DNA from: Flavobacterium sp. A45
GTDB taxonomy: Bacteria > Bacteroidota > Bacteroidia > Flavobacteriales > Flavobacteriaceae
Direction: 5' to 3'
DNA: 58,875 nucleotides
Assembly: GCF_002001005.1 (NCBI RefSeq)
Contig: NZ_MUNX01000064.1
Coordinates: 1 to 58,875 of the forward strand
The notes under the pieces were generated by a model that saw only the letters and a list, made by a program, of their open reading frames with translations, had not been told where the DNA came from and ran no database searches. The translations under genes and the position numbers were made by a program. Positions within the stretch are counted from its first letter, which is position 1. Each line of letters begins with the position of its first letter. Below are positions 1 through 7,361 of this stretch, one piece after another.

Positions 1-185
1 GAAATGTAATAAAGGAAGTCTTGAGACAATATGATAGTAACCAACATTCGGAAGTTTTTTATGAAACCATATCATGGTTCGGACTAAAAGGAACAACCGC
101 ATGGAACAATCTTTTACAAACAGAAAGAGACAATATCAATACATCACTTCAAAATATCTATAGAAATGAACCGTATTTTAATTAA
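1..185 (+). CDS. C-terminal end of an unidentified protein (partial)
   Basis: An open frame enters from the left edge (codons in phase with base 3) and ends at TAA 183-185, giving about 60 residues that finish in NEPYFN. The visible part is rich in Asn, Gln and aromatic residues, with no motif I can name. It overlaps the next gene by 20 bp, which suggests the two are cotranscribed and translationally coupled. The start and any domains lie outside the window, so no function is proposed. Confidence 0.6.
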   Translation, partial: NVIKEVLRQYDSNQHSEVFYETISWFGLKGTTAWNNLLQTERDNINTSLQNIYRNEPYFN

Positions 186-633
186 AATCTATCTATTATT
201 TTTTGTTTTCATGGGATATGGACAAAAAATTGAAAAAAAAATAATATATATAAAATTTGAAAAAACGGAAAAATGCAATGAACTATTGAAATTTTATTAT
301 CAAGAAGAAAAAGGGATTGTTCTTACTTTTTTTTGTAGTGGAGGGAATAGTTTTTTGTATAAATCTAAATCAGACACTTTGCCAATATCTAAAATAGCAA
401 AATATAAAATTTCAACTTTTGAAGAAATAGAAATACTAGAAAAACAATGGAGAAAAAAAAGCAAAAAAGCTTTGATAAAAAAATATGGAAAACTCTATCC
501 GCCATTTGATAAAAATGGAATTTTTCAAACCTATCTTATTGAGATAATCAGTGATAAACAATTCGTTATATATCCCGTGAAATGGAGAAATTTAGAAATT
601 GAATCTGATGGCGAAGAACCTCCAAAAAGGTAG
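166..633 (+). CDS. Small secreted protein of unknown function
   Basis: A 155-residue protein with a Lys/Arg-containing N-terminus, a hydrophobic stretch at about residues 5-16 and a likely signal-peptidase I site near the GYGQ at 17-20, so export to the periplasm is expected. The rest is Lys- and aromatic-rich without a recognised domain. The ATG at 166 lies inside the end of the preceding gene (20-bp overlap), typical of paired genes. A hairpin terminator follows at about 717. I do not recognise the family; the operon partner is mostly outside the window. Confidence 0.6.
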   Translation: MNRILIKIYLLFFVFMGYGQKIEKKIIYIKFEKTEKCNELLKFYYQEEKGIVLTFFCSGGNSFLYKSKSDTLPISKIAKYKISTFEEIEILEKQWRKKSKKALIKKYGKLYPPFDKNGIFQTYLIEIISDKQFVIYPVKWRNLEIESDGEEPPKR

Positions 634-716
634 ATGATTTCTTTAGGGTTTTATTATGCTGAGCATGAAAAATTTGGATTAATGTTAAAGTTTTAGTATG
701 GTTTTTCATTAAAATA

Positions 717-753
717 AAATCCTGAGAGTTTATATGAACTTTCAGGATTTTTT
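717..753. terminator. Bidirectional intrinsic terminator
   Basis: AAATCCTGA at 717-725 pairs with TCAGGATTT at 742-750. The stem is extended inward by AGTT/AACT around a TATATG loop, with T-rich sequence on both outer sides. It lies between convergent genes, so it can serve both. Confidence 0.75.
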
Positions 754-790
754 GGTTTTAAAATATTTTTAGGATCACACCCAAAAGGGC

Positions 791-1207
791 TTAATTATAA
801 ATACGAATAAGCGTTTCGCTGACTACTTGTACGCGGTATTGTTTTAACGGATAAGGCATATTTCCCTGGCCGGTGAATAAGCTATATTCTTTTTTGTCAC
901 AAGAACAAACGGCATTGATCCCATTGATAGTCATTGTTGAGCAAGAACTTAATTCTTGATTAGGGCAAGCGGCATCAAAAGCATTGTAGCCACTTCCTGT
1001 ATACATGACAATTATGCCCCTAGCACCCACATCAGCATAATAAATTGGATTACTAACATACTTTAAGTTTGAATAAAGAGGAAGGTTCAGATTCAAGTCT
1101 ACTGAGAAAGAGTAATTGGGTATATATGGGTTTTTATTGGAGTTTTCATTGTTGCTGCATCCCAGGAAAAAAAGCGAGATAATAATTATAAGGAAGTATT
1201 TTTTCAT
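791..1207 (-). CDS. Lipoprotein with a Rieske-like domain lacking both His ligands
   Basis: A 138-residue lipoprotein: the lipobox LFFLGC places the lipidated Cys at 17. Residues 81-104 keep the exact Rieske spacing, C81-x-N83, then 17 residues, then C101-x-x-D104, followed by a KEYSLFTG segment resembling the usual GSxFdxxTG. In a real Rieske protein positions 83 and 104 are His, so a classical [2Fe-2S] Rieske centre is not expected. C89 and C103 sit about where the Rieske disulfide cysteines occur. It is monocistronic and divergent from greA. Possible roles are a structural descendant, a site with other ligands, or a disulfide-stabilised envelope protein. The fold assignment is inference from spacing. 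Confidence 0.65.
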   Translation of the reverse strand: MKKYFLIIIISLFFLGCSNNENSNKNPYIPNYSFSVDLNLNLPLYSNLKYVSNPIYYADVGARGIIVMYTGSGYNAFDAACPNQELSSCSTMTINGINAVCSCDKKEYSLFTGQGNMPYPLKQYRVQVVSETLIRIYN

Positions 1208-1284
1208 GTCAAAAATTAAGTGTAAAGTATTAGCGAAACAAATTTAATTTATTTAACTTTGAATTTGTTAGGATTAACATATAA

Positions 1285-1317
1285 TTGTAAACTAAAAACA
1301 AAAATATACTATCTTTG
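1285..1317 (+). promoter_or_regulatory. Promoter of greA
   Basis: TTG at 1285-1287 and TATCTTTG at 1310-1317 match the Bacteroidota consensus TTG/TAnnTTTG, with 22 bp between the boxes. Transcription would begin near 1323, about 50 bp before the greA ATG. Confidence 0.7.
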
Positions 1318-1324
1318 TGGAAAG

Positions 1325-1349
1325 AAATCCCGTCCTGATGGGATTTTTT
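1325..1349 (+). promoter_or_regulatory. Terminator-like hairpin in the greA leader
   Basis: AAATCCC (1325-1331) and GGGATTT (1340-1346) enclose an 8-base loop and run into further T residues to 1349. The gene on the other side (791-1207) is divergent, and the greA promoter lies just upstream. The hairpin is therefore at the very 5' end of the greA transcript and cannot be another gene's terminator. Attenuation or 5'-end protection are both possible. Confidence 0.65.
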
Positions 1350-1373
1350 CTATTTTATATAAATGACGAAATT

Positions 1374-1850
1374 ATGAGCGCAATATCTTATTACACAGCG
1401 GAAGGATTAAAAAAATTAAGAGAAGAATTAGATTATTTAAAAAGCGTGATGCGTCCAAAGGCATCTCAAGATATAGCAGAAGCAAGGGATAAAGGAGATT
1501 TATCTGAAAATGCAGAATATGATGCAGCCAAAGAGGCCCAAGGAATGCTGGAAATGAGAATTGCAAAGTTGGAAGAGGTGCATTCTAACGCAAGATTAAT
1601 TGATGAAACACATTTGGATCTCTCTAAAGTGTTGGTTTTGTCGATTGTGAAAATTAAAAACCAAACCAATGGAATGGAGATGAAATACACATTGGTAGCC
1701 GAAAGTGAAGCCGATTTGAAAACGGGTAAAATATCGGTTACTTCTCCTATCGGGAAAGGTTTGTTGGGTAAAAAAGTAGGTGAAGTTGCTGAAATTACTG
1801 TTCCTAACGGTGTTTTGAAATTTGAAATTCTTGAGATTTCAAGAGAGTAA
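1374..1850 (+). CDS. greA: Transcription elongation factor GreA
   Basis: A 158-residue protein that stimulates cleavage of backtracked RNA in RNA polymerase. The N-terminal coiled coil carries the acidic-tip motif GDLSENAEYDAAKE, which enters the secondary channel, and a C-terminal FKBP-like domain follows. I chose the ATG at 1374 (MSAISYYTAEGL) because it matches the family start. The in-frame extension back to 1317 would begin in the promoter and run through the leader hairpin. The gene stands alone, with a HIT-family gene 95 bp downstream. The leader hairpin suggests regulation by early termination. Confidence 0.95.
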   Translation: MSAISYYTAEGLKKLREELDYLKSVMRPKASQDIAEARDKGDLSENAEYDAAKEAQGMLEMRIAKLEEVHSNARLIDETHLDLSKVLVLSIVKIKNQTNGMEMKYTLVAESEADLKTGKISVTSPIGKGLLGKKVGEVAEITVPNGVLKFEILEISRE

Positions 1851-1945
1851 TATTCAGTATTCAGTTGGCAGTTTTTAGTGTTCAGATTGCAGTTTCTACA
1901 ATCTTTTTTCTTTCTCAATTTCTAACTTCTAATCTCTAACTTAAA

Positions 1946-2335
1946 ATGAGTTCTGTTTTTAAAAAAATAATCGACGGAGAAATTCCTTGTTACAAAGTAG
2001 CAGAGGATGAAAATTTCCTGGCTTTTTTAGATGTAAACCCAAATGCAAAAGGGCATACACTTTGTATTCCTAAGAAAGAAATAGACAAGTTTTTTGATCT
2101 TGAAGATGATTTGTATCTTGGTTTGATGGCTTTCTCCAAAAAAGTAGCCATAGCCTTGGAAAAAACGGTTCCATGTAAAAGAATAGGGATGGCTGTAATA
2201 GGACTTGAAGTGCCTCATGCTCACGTTCACCTAATTCCTTTGAATGAAATGGGAGAAATGACTTTCAGACACAAAGTGAGTTTGACAAAAGAAGAATTTG
2301 AATCTTTGGCGAAAAGTATTCAAGCGAATTTATAA
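1946..2335 (+). CDS. HIT-family nucleotide hydrolase/transferase
   Basis: A 129-residue cytoplasmic protein of the histidine triad superfamily (HinT-like phosphoramidase/nucleotidyl hydrolase). The triad is HAHVHLIPL, with His at 91, 93 and 95, and length and N-terminus (FKKIIDGEIP) are typical of the branch. It follows greA in the same direction, a pairing I recall as common in flavobacteria; a 95-bp spacer made of short TTCAGT/TCTAACTTC-like repeats separates them. A hairpin terminator follows at 2352. The substrate cannot be told from sequence. Confidence 0.9.
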   Translation: MSSVFKKIIDGEIPCYKVAEDENFLAFLDVNPNAKGHTLCIPKKEIDKFFDLEDDLYLGLMAFSKKVAIALEKTVPCKRIGMAVIGLEVPHAHVHLIPLNEMGEMTFRHKVSLTKEEFESLAKSIQANL

Positions 2336-2351
2336 AAGTTTAAAGGCTATG

Positions 2352-2396
2352 AACACGAATCTTTTAATAAGTAATTTAAAAGGTTCGTGTTTTTTT
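2352..2396 (+). terminator. Intrinsic terminator after the HIT gene
   Basis: AACACGAA (2352-2359) pairs with TTCGTGTT, the stem continues with TTTTAA/TTTAAAA, and the right arm runs into seven T residues. It ends about 20 bp before the next start codon. Confidence 0.75.
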
Positions 2397-2415
2397 ATGC
2401 TCAAAAAAAGATAGT

Positions 2416-3582
2416 ATGAAGAGTGTGTTTTTAATTTTAATATTTACGGTTTTCAGTTTTGGCCAAAACAAAAGCAACTTTGCTTTGGTCGATGCTAAAA
2501 TGGACAAAATTCCTGCTGATTTAAGTTCCTCTACTGATGGAATTGCTGAATTTATTAATGCTAATTTCAAATCGGAGAATGACAAAGTAAGAGCTGTTTT
2601 TTATTGGACAGCCTCAAATATCAGCTACGATATCGAGAATATAGAATCGATTGATTACAAAGAAATCTCTCAGGATAAAATAAAAAATGCAGTGCTCTCC
2701 AAAAAAGGAGTTTGTATTCATTATGCTGAGGTCTTTAATGATATTGCCAAAAAAGTGGGAGTTAAATCCTATCTCGTTTTCGGATATACCAAGCAGAACG
2801 GAAAAGTAGATGTACTGGCACATGCTTGGTGTGCTGCTAGAATTGATAATGTTTGGTGGCTTTTTGACCCCACTTGGGGAGCGGGTTACGTTGATAAAAA
2901 AAAGTTTTTCAAAAGAATAAACAACCTTAATTATAAAGTCGACCCAAGTCAATTTATCGCATCACACATGCCTTTTGATTATTTATGGCAGTTTTTAAAT
3001 CAGCCAATTACAAATCAAGAATTTATTGACGGAAAGATACAGTTGAATAAAACTAAAGCCAATTTTGATTTCGTTACTCAAATTGGGGAGTATGAAAATA
3101 TGTCGGATTTGGATAAAGCAAAAACGACTTTAAGTCGAATGGAGAAAAATGGAATCAAAAATAAATTGATTCAAGAGAATGTTCTTTCAAAAAAGAATGA
3201 CGTTGATGCCTTGCAGAATAATCAAGCAATGGATAGAATGCAGAAAATCAGTGACGATTATAATCAAGCGATTGCAATGTTTAATGATTTTATTTATTAC
3301 CGGAATAATAGATTCAAACCAGTCTTGCCAGATGAAGAGATTAAGGCGATGATTGAATCTCCAAAACAGAAAATAATGGATTGTCAAAGCCGTATTTATA
3401 AGATTGGTGCTTATAATGACAGTAATACTGCTAATGTAAAATCATTAAAGAATTCTATAATTGATGTTCTTAGGCAAATCGAAGTACAAGAAAAATTTGT
3501 GAACGATTATTTAAGCAAAAGCAAATCTGGGAGAAAATCAATGTTTAGCACGACGACTTTTTTCGGAATTCCGGTTAGATAA
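2416..3582 (+). CDS. Secreted transglutaminase-like (papain-fold) protein
   Basis: A 388-residue exported protein: signal peptide at 1-16 (cleavage near FSFGQ), then a transglutaminase-core domain at about 40-165. All three catalytic residues can be placed: C100 in KKGVCIHYAE, H136 in AHAWC and D151 in LFDPTWG. The C-terminal 200 residues are Lys/Asn-rich and probably helical, with no known domain. Such proteins act as periplasmic peptidases or crosslinkers, and the target is unknown here. It is monocistronic, between a terminator and an inverted repeat. Confidence 0.8.
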   Translation: MKSVFLILIFTVFSFGQNKSNFALVDAKMDKIPADLSSSTDGIAEFINANFKSENDKVRAVFYWTASNISYDIENIESIDYKEISQDKIKNAVLSKKGVCIHYAEVFNDIAKKVGVKSYLVFGYTKQNGKVDVLAHAWCAARIDNVWWLFDPTWGAGYVDKKKFFKRINNLNYKVDPSQFIASHMPFDYLWQFLNQPITNQEFIDGKIQLNKTKANFDFVTQIGEYENMSDLDKAKTTLSRMEKNGIKNKLIQENVLSKKNDVDALQNNQAMDRMQKISDDYNQAIAMFNDFIYYRNNRFKPVLPDEEIKAMIESPKQKIMDCQSRIYKIGAYNDSNTANVKSLKNSIIDVLRQIEVQEKFVNDYLSKSKSGRKSMFSTTTFFGIPVR

Positions 3583-3630
3583 GAGCGCTTGCTGCTTCAG
3601 GTGACAGTATTTTGTCAAACGAATTGTTAA

Positions 3631-3770
3631 ACATATAAGTCATATAAGTTTTTAGTCGAAACAAATGAAGTAAAATCAAAAGTTCATTCAAGTAAAGATA
3701 TTTGACTTATATCCTCTTTTTAGCGACTAAGCGAATAAACAGTTTTAAAAAACTTATGTGACTTACATGT
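3631..3770. repeat. Intergenic inverted repeat, CATATAAG family (copy 1)
   Basis: The arm at 3631-3653 (ACATATAAGTCATATAAG core) is complementary to 3748-3770 with two mismatches in 23 bp, separated by about 95 bp. A second element with the same CATATAAG-nn-ATATAA core lies at 7289-7361. The spacer holds a further GACTTATAT fragment. It sits between convergent genes and may double as a terminator. Confidence 0.65.
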
Positions 3771-3796
3771 TAAAAATTAAATATAGCGGATAAAAT

Positions 3797-4942
3797 TTAC
3801 GTTTTCCTTAAGATAATTTGCATCGTTGTTCCTTTTCCTATCTCAGAATGCAATACTTTGATTGTGCCTTTGTGGTATTCCTCAACAATTCTTTTGGTTA
3901 AGGAAAGCCCAAGTCCCCATCCTCTTTTTTTGGTGGTAAAACCGGTTTCAAAAATACGATGGAATTCTTTTTTGGGAATGCCACTGCCAGTATCGGTTAC
4001 ATTTATTTTTACATGATGATTATCTTCTTCCATTTCCATTGACAATTTTCCTCTTCCTTTCATCGCATCAATGGAATTTTTGACCAGATTTTCTATGGTC
4101 CAACTGTGTAATGTGGGGTTCAATAATATAGGAATGGGCTTGGAAGGTGCTTTAAAAGAAAATTCGATTTGGTTAGAAAAACGGGAAATTAAATAATTAT
4201 AAGATTGTTTTGTTTCCTCGACTGCATCTTTTAATTCTAATTTAGGTTCTGAGCCAATTTTGGAAAAACGGTCAGTAATAGTCTGTAAACGTTCGATATC
4301 TTTTTCGATTTCAACAGTTATTGACTCATCAATATTTTCCATTTTTAAAATTTCCAACCAACCAATTAATGATGAAAGCGGTGTTCCTATTTGGTGAGCT
4401 GTTTCTTTAGCCATTCCCGCCCATAGTTTGTTTTGGGTAGACATTTTATGGCTGAGGTAAAAATTGTAAATAAGGATGCCGCACAAAACGATGATCAGAG
4501 ACAGGGCAATTGGGTAATATTTCAGTTTGTCTATCAAGGAAGAATCACCATAATACAGTTCTTGTGATTTTCCAGGCGCATAAATGATTTTGATAGGCTC
4601 ATTTTCACTTTTTAGTTCGTTTAAATATTCGGTGGCTCTCTTTTTGTTTTTTATGATTTCCTCATCAATATTAACGGAGTTTATAATGCTGTCATTTTCG
4701 GTTAGTATCAGAGGAATAGTGGTGTTGTTGTTGAAAATTTGAAGTGGTAAATCGACCTCGGTATTTTCTTGTGCATTGATTAAGGTTTTCTCGGCTGTAG
4801 CCCAAAGATTCATTTTTATCCTTTCTTCGTTTTTAAATATCTGAAAAAAAGTATAGGTATTCCAAAGGATAATGGCAATTATGGAAAAAGATATAAAAAT
4901 AATAATCCAACGAATGGGGTTGCTGTTTTCGGAAAAATTCAT
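3797..4942 (-). CDS. Membrane sensor histidine kinase (orphan)
   Basis: A 381-residue protein: TM helix at about 11-32, an extracytoplasmic region of about 110 residues, TM helix at about 143-163, then the kinase core. The H-box is TAHQIGTPLS with the phosphorylated His at 183. The ATPase domain shows the N-box ENLVKNSIDAM, G1 DTGSGIP, F-box FETGFTTKKRGWGLG and a final GKGTT. No response regulator is next to it, so its partner and signal are unknown. The 267-bp upstream region, shared with the divergent gene at 5210, contains repeat copy A. Confidence 0.9.
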   Translation of the reverse strand: MNFSENSNPIRWIIIFISFSIIAIILWNTYTFFQIFKNEERIKMNLWATAEKTLINAQENTEVDLPLQIFNNNTTIPLILTENDSIINSVNIDEEIIKNKKRATEYLNELKSENEPIKIIYAPGKSQELYYGDSSLIDKLKYYPIALSLIIVLCGILIYNFYLSHKMSTQNKLWAGMAKETAHQIGTPLSSLIGWLEILKMENIDESITVEIEKDIERLQTITDRFSKIGSEPKLELKDAVEETKQSYNYLISRFSNQIEFSFKAPSKPIPILLNPTLHSWTIENLVKNSIDAMKGRGKLSMEMEEDNHHVKINVTDTGSGIPKKEFHRIFETGFTTKKRGWGLGLSLTKRIVEEYHKGTIKVLHSEIGKGTTMQIILRKT

Positions 4943-5042
4943 AAAAGTAAATTTGTGGTATAAATATAACGAAATAATGGACTTTGGATTGTGTAGGTGC
5001 GAAAAATCATTGTATTCATTTTATCGATCATAATTGTTCTTT

Positions 5043-5131
5043 GGAGCTAATTCCTGCTGTTCACTATATCTTTTGTGTCTCGTCCAAAAAAACGAGACAC
5101 AAAAGGATGTCGTTTCCATCAGGGCTAGGGC
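5043..5131. repeat. Conserved-flank/variable-core hairpin element, copy A
   Basis: The left flank is TTCCTGCTGTTCACTATATC (5051-5070) and the right flank includes CGTTTCCATCAGGGCTAGG (5111-5129). Between them is a hairpin core: TTTTGTGTCTCGT (5071-5083) pairs with ACGAGACACAAAA (5092-5104), and the stem then continues past a one-base G bulge. Copies B (39505) and C (53585) share the flanks but not the core. It lies between two divergent genes. It could be a structured RNA or a small mobile repeat. Confidence 0.75.
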
Positions 5132-5185
5132 ATTTGTTTTTATAATATAATTTTTGAATTATCGAGAATCTAACGGCTATTTTGT

Positions 5186-5193
5186 TATTTTTG
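5186..5193 (+). promoter_or_regulatory. Promoter -7 box of the flavin reductase-like gene
   Basis: TATTTTTG matches TAnnTTTG and lies 17 bp before the ATG at 5210. No well-spaced TTG upstream box is obvious. Confidence 0.5.
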
Positions 5194-5209
5194 TCCAAAT
5201 AAAAAATAT

Positions 5210-6085
5210 ATGATTAGCATTGATCCAAAAAGCATTGAAACCGTAAAATTGCAGGGCTATCTGCAAAGTTCAGTCGGGCCTAGACCTATTGCTTTTGCAA
5301 GTACTGTTGGCAAAACTGGAATTCCAAATCTGTCGCCTTTCAGTTTTTTTAATGTCTTCAGTGCCAATCCGCCAATACTGATTTTTTCGCCCGCAAGACG
5401 TGTGAGGGATAATACGGTTAAACATACTTTAATCAATGCTGAAGATAATGGTGAAGTCGTTATCAATGTCGTAAATTACGATATGGTACAGCAGACTTCG
5501 CTGGCCAGTACAGAATATGCCGAAGGTGTTGATGAGTTTATAAAAGCTGGATTTACTCCTGTTCCATCTGAGGTTGTAAAACCTTTTAGAGTAAAAGAAT
5601 CACCAGTTCAGTTTGAGTGCAAAGTAACTCAGATAATTCCGTTGGGGACAGAAGGCGGAGCAGGGAATTTAATCCTTTGCGAAGTGGTTCGCATTCATAT
5701 CAGCGAAGCGGTTCTAAATGAAAACGGAACAATCGACCAGCACAAAATTGATTTGGTTTCCAGACTTGGAGCCAATTGGTATTCCCGATCGAATCAAGGA
5801 TTGTTTGAAGTGCCAAAACCGCTTACAACGCTTGGTGTTGGAGTAGATGCCATTCCGGATTTTATTAAAAACAGTTCCGTTTTTGATGGAAACGATTTAG
5901 GGATGCTTGGGAATATTGAAGCCTTGCCTACAACTAAAGAAGTTAGTATATTTGTAAACCAAAATTTTTCAATAAAAGCAGTTTTGAGCTCTGATGATCT
6001 TGAAAAACAGCACTTGGAAGCCAAAAAGTATCTTTTAGAAAATGATGTTCTTTCAGCTTGGAAAGTGCTTTTAGCCAAAAAATAA
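5210..6085 (+). CDS. Flavin reductase-like FMN-binding protein
   Basis: A 291-residue cytoplasmic protein. The first roughly 190 residues form a split-barrel FMN-binding domain of the flavin reductase-like/DIM6-NTAB family, recognised by GPRPIAFASTV, NLSPFSFFNVFSANPP and the PVQFECKV strand. Family members reduce flavins or bind FMN, and the physiological partner is unknown. The C-terminal 100 residues are an extension that I do not recognise. A DUF3127 gene follows after 32 bp and may be cotranscribed. Confidence 0.85.
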   Translation: MISIDPKSIETVKLQGYLQSSVGPRPIAFASTVGKTGIPNLSPFSFFNVFSANPPILIFSPARRVRDNTVKHTLINAEDNGEVVINVVNYDMVQQTSLASTEYAEGVDEFIKAGFTPVPSEVVKPFRVKESPVQFECKVTQIIPLGTEGGAGNLILCEVVRIHISEAVLNENGTIDQHKIDLVSRLGANWYSRSNQGLFEVPKPLTTLGVGVDAIPDFIKNSSVFDGNDLGMLGNIEALPTTKEVSIFVNQNFSIKAVLSSDDLEKQHLEAKKYLLENDVLSAWKVLLAKK

Positions 6086-6117
6086 ATTCAAAGTAACAAT
6101 AATAAAACAAAAAGAAG

Positions 6118-6492
6118 ATGGAAGTATTAGGAAAAATTAAAGTTGTTAATCCAGAGCAACAAGTGAGTGCAGCATTCAAGAAAAGAGAATTGGTTGTTAC
6201 TACAGATGAGCAATATCCACAGCACATTCTGATTGAATTTACACAAGACAAATGTGATTTGCTAAGCAGTTATAATATTGGTGAAGCAGTAAAAGTTTCT
6301 ATCAATTTGAGAGGGAGAGAATGGGTTAATCCACAAGGAGAAACAAGATATTTTAACAGTATTCAAGGTTGGAGAATCGAAAGATTAGCTGCCGATGCAC
6401 CAGCTCAGCAAGCACCTCCAATGCCGGCTGCAGCAACTTTTGCACCAGCAACTAATTTAAATGAAGAAGAAGCAGACGATTTGCCATTCTAA
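6118..6492 (+). CDS. DUF3127 protein with an SSB-like acidic C-terminal tip
   Basis: A 124-residue protein. Residues 1-95 form an OB-fold-like DUF3127 domain typical of Bacteroidota. They are followed by a Pro/Ala-rich linker (about 96-113) and a final segment NLNEEEADDLPF. That architecture (compact domain, flexible linker, acidic tip ending in Pro-Phe) copies bacterial single-stranded DNA-binding proteins, whose tip recruits repair and replication proteins. The family has no settled function that I know of. A DNA- or RNA-binding role is inference from the tail and predicted fold. Confidence 0.8.
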   Translation: MEVLGKIKVVNPEQQVSAAFKKRELVVTTDEQYPQHILIEFTQDKCDLLSSYNIGEAVKVSINLRGREWVNPQGETRYFNSIQGWRIERLAADAPAQQAPPMPAAATFAPATNLNEEEADDLPF

Positions 6493-6524
6493 GAAAAAAG
6501 AAGTTAGATATTAAAGATAAGAAG

Positions 6525-6563
6525 TCAGAAGTTTGAGTTTACTTGAATTTCTGATTTTTTTTT
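6525..6563 (+). terminator. Intrinsic terminator after the DUF3127 gene
   Basis: TCAGAA (6525-6530) pairs with TTCTGA across an imperfect stem-loop and is followed by nine T residues. Confidence 0.6.
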
Positions 6564-6617
6564 GAAGTTGTTGTTGAATTTGATTTTTGCCATTGCCATT
6601 GATTTTTGTAATTGAAA

Positions 6618-7256
6618 ATGTATTATTTATCCAAAGATTTATTTTTTCCTCCAGTTTCTCACGCCGATAGCGATGGGATTCTTGCCGTTGGCGGTGATTT
6701 GTCTCCAGAGCGTTTGCAGTTAGCCTATACCAGCGGTATTTTTCCTTGGTTTAACGAAGGAGAACCTATTATCTGGTGGTCACCAAATCCAAGAATGGTT
6801 TTGTTTCTCAATGAATTGATTGTTTCCAAAAGCATGCGGAACATTCTCAACCGAAATATTTTTAAGGTAACTTTCAATCAAAGTTTCAGGGATGTTATTT
6901 CCAATTGCCGACAAGTAAAACGCGACGGACAAACGGGAACTTGGATTACCAATGAAATGATTGAAGCTTATTGTAAACTCAATGAACTTGGATTAGCAAA
7001 ATCAGTCGAAATTTGGCAAAACGATCAATTGGTAGGCGGATTGTACGGTATCGATTTAGGACATGTTTTCTGTGGAGAAAGTATGTTTTCGTTGGTTTCC
7101 AATGCTTCCAAAGTGGCGTTCATTGCTTTGGTAAATCAACTAAAAAAAGACAATTATCGTTTATTGGACTGCCAAGTTTATAACGAACATCTCGAAAGTT
7201 TAGGATGCAAGGAAATTGAGCGTGAAGCTTTTATGATAATTTTGAAGAGTAAATAG
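6618..7256 (+). CDS. aat: Leucyl/phenylalanyl-tRNA--protein transferase
   Basis: A 212-residue cytoplasmic enzyme that adds Leu or Phe from aminoacyl-tRNA to proteins with N-terminal Arg or Lys, marking them for the N-degron pathway. Family segments are visible in order: ILAVGGDLSPERL, YTSGIFPWF, WWSPNPRMVL, TGTWITNEMIEAY, VGGLYGIDLG, FCGESMFS and LLDCQVYNEHLESLG. I chose the ATG at 6618 (MYYLSKDL) over a TTG two codons upstream. An inverted repeat follows. Expression probably depends on its own weak upstream region, since a terminator separates it from the DUF3127 gene. Confidence 0.93.
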   Translation: MYYLSKDLFFPPVSHADSDGILAVGGDLSPERLQLAYTSGIFPWFNEGEPIIWWSPNPRMVLFLNELIVSKSMRNILNRNIFKVTFNQSFRDVISNCRQVKRDGQTGTWITNEMIEAYCKLNELGLAKSVEIWQNDQLVGGLYGIDLGHVFCGESMFSLVSNASKVAFIALVNQLKKDNYRLLDCQVYNEHLESLGCKEIEREAFMIILKSK

Positions 7257-7288
7257 TTAAAAAAAAGAGTAGTGTTAAGAAAAGGTTT

Positions 7289-7361
7289 ACCATATAAGAA
7301 ATATAACGGCATATAAGAGTTTAACGTTCTATCTTAAATGAACTTATATTTCTTATATGGT
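7289..7361. repeat. Intergenic inverted repeat, CATATAAG family (copy 2)
   Basis: ACCATATAAGAAATATAA (7289-7306) is perfectly complementary to 7344-7361 over 18 bp, with a 37-bp spacer. It lies between convergent aat and thiF, and the right arm touches the thiF stop codon. It is related in sequence to the element at 3631-3770. Confidence 0.75.

Noticed and set aside
1317..1373. N-terminal extension of GreA by 19 residues
   Set aside because: It would start at the promoter box and pass through the leader hairpin; the family start is the ATG at 1374.
1466..1918. Open frame of 150 codons on the minus strand across greA
   Set aside because: It is a mirror of the strongly supported greA gene, with no promoter, domain or start context of its own.
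1851..1945. TTCAGT/TCTAACTTC-rich spacer between greA and the HIT gene as a regulatory site
   Set aside because: The short imperfect repeats resemble common low-complexity spacers here, and no stable hairpin or conserved box could be shown.
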